Source of the DNA: Bacteroidota bacterium
GTDB lineage: Bacteria; Bacteroidota; Bacteroidia; Bacteroidales; VadinHA17
DNA length: 43,602 nucleotides
Direction of reading: 5' to 3'
Assembly: GCA_022561875.1 (NCBI GenBank)
Contig: JADFQJ010000021.1
Location: 1-43,602 of the forward strand
The translations under genes and the position numbers were made by a program. Under the pieces are notes generated by a model. The model did no database searches and had not been told where the DNA came from. It saw only the letters and a list, made by a program, of their open reading frames with translations. How positions within the stretch are numbered: the stretch's first letter is position 1; each line of letters starts with the position of its first letter. Positions 41,622 through 43,602 of the stretch are shown piece after piece.

Positions 41622-43406
41622 ATGAAACACTTAATCTCAAAGCCCAAACTCTTAATTCCAATTTTTCTTCTTGGACTGAGCCTTTTTTCATGCAGTGACC
41701 AGATATACCAGACCGGTTTTGATGAACCTGAAGACCCAGTTATCCATGATCTCTCTGAATGGCAGAATATTGCACCGGGACTTCATTCAGCCTTCGGAAG
41801 CACCGGGAAACGATATGCATACCGCTCCCTTCCAGTGAACCAAAATGTTAAAAAATGGAGTGGCACAGCATGGAAGGGTGAAAGAATAAACCTTATGCTT
41901 TTGGTATGGTCGGCTGAATATCAGCAAAATATCAGGATATCACCGGGCAGTTTGTACAGCAGAAACGCTAGCGTTATTGATTCAACCCGGATCATAATCC
42001 ATCCTGTCCGGTATGTCCTTACCGATGAATTCCTTTCGGGTTGCGGATACCGGAATCCGGATACAATATCTGTACACCTTGTTGCCGATCTGCTTGAAAA
42101 TAATCAGCCGTTCAATCTGATCCCCGGATCTGTCAGGCCTGTATGGATAACAATAGATATCCCACATGATATTGAAAAAGGAATATTTACAGGAAACATT
42201 AATATCCGTGCCGGAGAAGATTTTTCCCAGGTACTTGAAATTGAATTATCAATTCCTGACCATTCAGTCCCTAACCCGTCTGAATGGAGCTTCCACCTGG
42301 ACCTCTGGCAAAATCCGTTTGCAATAGCCCGGTTCTACAAAGTTGAACCCTGGTCGCAGGAACACATTAACATGCTCAGATCATACCTTACAATGTTAGC
42401 CGAAGCCGGTCAGAAATGCATCACAACCAGCATTGTCCATCAGCCATGGGGCAGCCAGACTTATGATCCGTTCAGTTCAATGATCCAGTGGATAAAAAAC
42501 AGCGCCGGAACCTGGATGTTTGATTTTTCTGTATTCGATCAATATGTGGAACTTGCAATGGAATGTGGAATCACTAAGCAAATAAATTGCTATTCCATGA
42601 TCCCCTGGGGAAATCAATTACGTTATTTCGATGAGGATTCAGCAGATTACATAATTGTTACAGTCAAACCCGGTACTCCTGAATATGAAGCAATATGGAA
42701 GCCTTTCCTTCATCAATTCAGTTATCACCTGGAGCAGATGGGATGGCTTGAAAAAACAACTATAGCCATGGATGAACGCGGGCTGGAAGAGATGAAAAAA
42801 ACAATCCGGCTAATTCAAACCACAGCTCCCGGGATCGGGATAACCCTGGCTGGTAAATATCATGCTGAGATACAAAATGATATTTACGATCTTTGCCTGT
42901 TTATAAATCCTCCTGTTGAATTAAACTACATACAGGAAAGGGCGGAAAAAGATAAAATCACAACCTTTTATACTTGCTGTGCAAGACCTGAACATCCGAA
43001 TAACTTTACTTTTTCTCCGCCGGCTGAACAAACATGGCTGGGATGGTATGCTGCTGCACAGGGTTACTCCGGTTTTCTTCGCTGGGCATATAATTCATGG
43101 CCCGAAAATCCTTTGAAAGATTCAAGATTTCGTTCCTGGCCGGCAGGCGATACTTACCAGGTATATCCCGGACCAAGAAGTTCGGTGCGTTTTGAAAAAC
43201 TCCGTGAAGGAATTCAGGATTATGAAAAGATCAGGATCATCAAAAAAGCTTTGAAACAATACCCGGAAACAGACTCTATCAGACAAAAACTCGATAAGAC
43301 TTTAGAAATGTTTTCACTGCAGAACCTGTCCGAAAAACCGGCAGCGCACTGGGTTAACCGGGGAAAGAAAGTACTTGAGGAACTATCCGGCCCGGTTGAA
43401 AAGTAA
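41622..43406 (+). CDS. GH123-type beta-N-acetylgalactosaminidase, lipoprotein
   Basis: A 594-aa probable lipoprotein (LLGLSLFSC, Cys24) with an N-terminal beta-sandwich (about 30-215) and a catalytic barrel. The adjacent acids Asp384-Glu385 in AMDERGLEEM match the DE pair of GH123 enzymes, which use substrate-assisted catalysis. FLRWAYNSWPENPL and YPGPRSSVRFEKLREGIQDYEKI are typical of the GH123/DUF4091 C-terminal catalytic region. GH123 enzymes remove beta-linked GalNAc from glycosphingolipid-type glycans. DUF4091 proteins of other or unknown activity share this end, so the specificity is probable, not proven. Confidence 0.82.
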   Translation: MKHLISKPKLLIPIFLLGLSLFSCSDQIYQTGFDEPEDPVIHDLSEWQNIAPGLHSAFGSTGKRYAYRSLPVNQNVKKWSGTAWKGERINLMLLVWSAEYQQNIRISPGSLYSRNASVIDSTRIIIHPVRYVLTDEFLSGCGYRNPDTISVHLVADLLENNQPFNLIPGSVRPVWITIDIPHDIEKGIFTGNINIRAGEDFSQVLEIELSIPDHSVPNPSEWSFHLDLWQNPFAIARFYKVEPWSQEHINMLRSYLTMLAEAGQKCITTSIVHQPWGSQTYDPFSSMIQWIKNSAGTWMFDFSVFDQYVELAMECGITKQINCYSMIPWGNQLRYFDEDSADYIIVTVKPGTPEYEAIWKPFLHQFSYHLEQMGWLEKTTIAMDERGLEEMKKTIRLIQTTAPGIGITLAGKYHAEIQNDIYDLCLFINPPVELNYIQERAEKDKITTFYTCCARPEHPNNFTFSPPAEQTWLGWYAAAQGYSGFLRWAYNSWPENPLKDSRFRSWPAGDTYQVYPGPRSSVRFEKLREGIQDYEKIRIIKKALKQYPETDSIRQKLDKTLEMFSLQNLSEKPAAHWVNRGKKVLEELSGPVEK

Positions 43407-43422
43407 AATCCATAAAACTATG

Positions 43423-43523
43423 AAACCCTAAGGTTTTATATTTAATGGAATTCATTAATGACATATAATATAATTCAAACCACGCAAATCAACCAGTCAC
43501 AATGCTTTGCAAACCCTTAGGGT
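43423..43523. repeat. ACCCTAAGG foldback after GH123 gene
   Basis: AAACC-CTAA-GGTTT (43423-43436) is a short hairpin with a weak T-rich tail, a possible terminator. ACCCTAAGG in it is also the exact reverse complement of CCTTAGGGT (43515-43523). No gene is seen between 43407 and the window end. Confidence 0.5.
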
Positions 43524-43602
43524 CTGAATAGCAGAAACATTTTAACTTTGGATATATGAATAAATACATTATTTGAAATTTCTTTGCTCCAAAAGTGCTG
43601 AA

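Overview
The window reads as a chromosomal segment of a Bacteroidota bacterium, most likely Bacteroidales or a close relative. The signs are: the gene run rpmB-rpmG-DUF4295-ftsY; promoters of the TTTG / TAnnTTTG type; almost no Shine-Dalgarno sequences; paired DUF6340-type lipoproteins; and a GH29/GH109/GH123 glycan locus with lipoprotein enzymes. There is no phage, insertion sequence or CRISPR array, and no SusC/SusD pair.

Positions 1-16723 are mostly housekeeping: mnmE (-), sucD, fabG, a dodecin, two tandem paralogous lipoproteins, an M48 Ste24-like protease, tRNA-Thr(CGU) and tRNA-Gly(CCC), cinA, the ribosomal run rpmB-rpmG-DUF4295, ftsY, rimO, then clpC and a sugar nucleotidyltransferase on the minus strand. 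Positions 16899-20184 (+) carry anmK, an iron-type alcohol dehydrogenase and a MntA/HepT toxin-antitoxin pair.

Positions 20204-29929 run on the minus strand. Read 5' to 3' they encode a 2-oxoacid dehydrogenase E2, an E1 alpha-beta fusion, a HAD-IIA phosphatase, a PHP-domain protein, a bifunctional class II aldolase/short-chain dehydrogenase and a SorE-like dehydrogenase. A divergent GntR/UTRA regulator (30496) and two matching 16-bp palindromes in the 566-bp spacer suggest that it controls the E2-E1 operon.

Positions 31171-43406 form a fucose/N-acetylgalactosamine catabolic island: fucK, fucI and a GH29 alpha-L-fucosidase on the minus strand, and divergently a GH109 alpha-N-acetylgalactosaminidase, a sodium:solute symporter, a ROK regulator and a GH123-type beta-N-acetylgalactosaminidase. 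The enzymes fit removal and use of fucose and GalNAc from host-type or glycolipid-type glycans, with A-antigen-like structures as an appealing but unproven target. No separate fuculose-phosphate aldolase is seen; the aldolase/dehydrogenase at 21682-23655 could fill that step.

The most unusual feature is in the spacers. Many are built from degenerate tandem repeats with a strict 7-nt (sometimes 8-nt) period, in several unrelated consensus families (GTAACNC, GGAAGYC, CTGGGNG/CTGGTTA, GGCAGAA, AGTAGGA, GGTGAGA, AAGTTAA, and octads such as ATTCCANN). They often sit within about 10 nt of a stop or start codon, and in several spacers a repeat after the stop codon is complementary to a repeat before the next start, so the spacer could fold into one long hairpin. 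CTGGGNG arrays lie 4-6 nt upstream of the start codons of three sugar-catabolic genes. I know of no named description of this system in Bacteroidota; the nearest parallels I know are the heptameric STRR repeats of cyanobacteria and the 7-bp promoter repeats of Haemophilus hmw genes.
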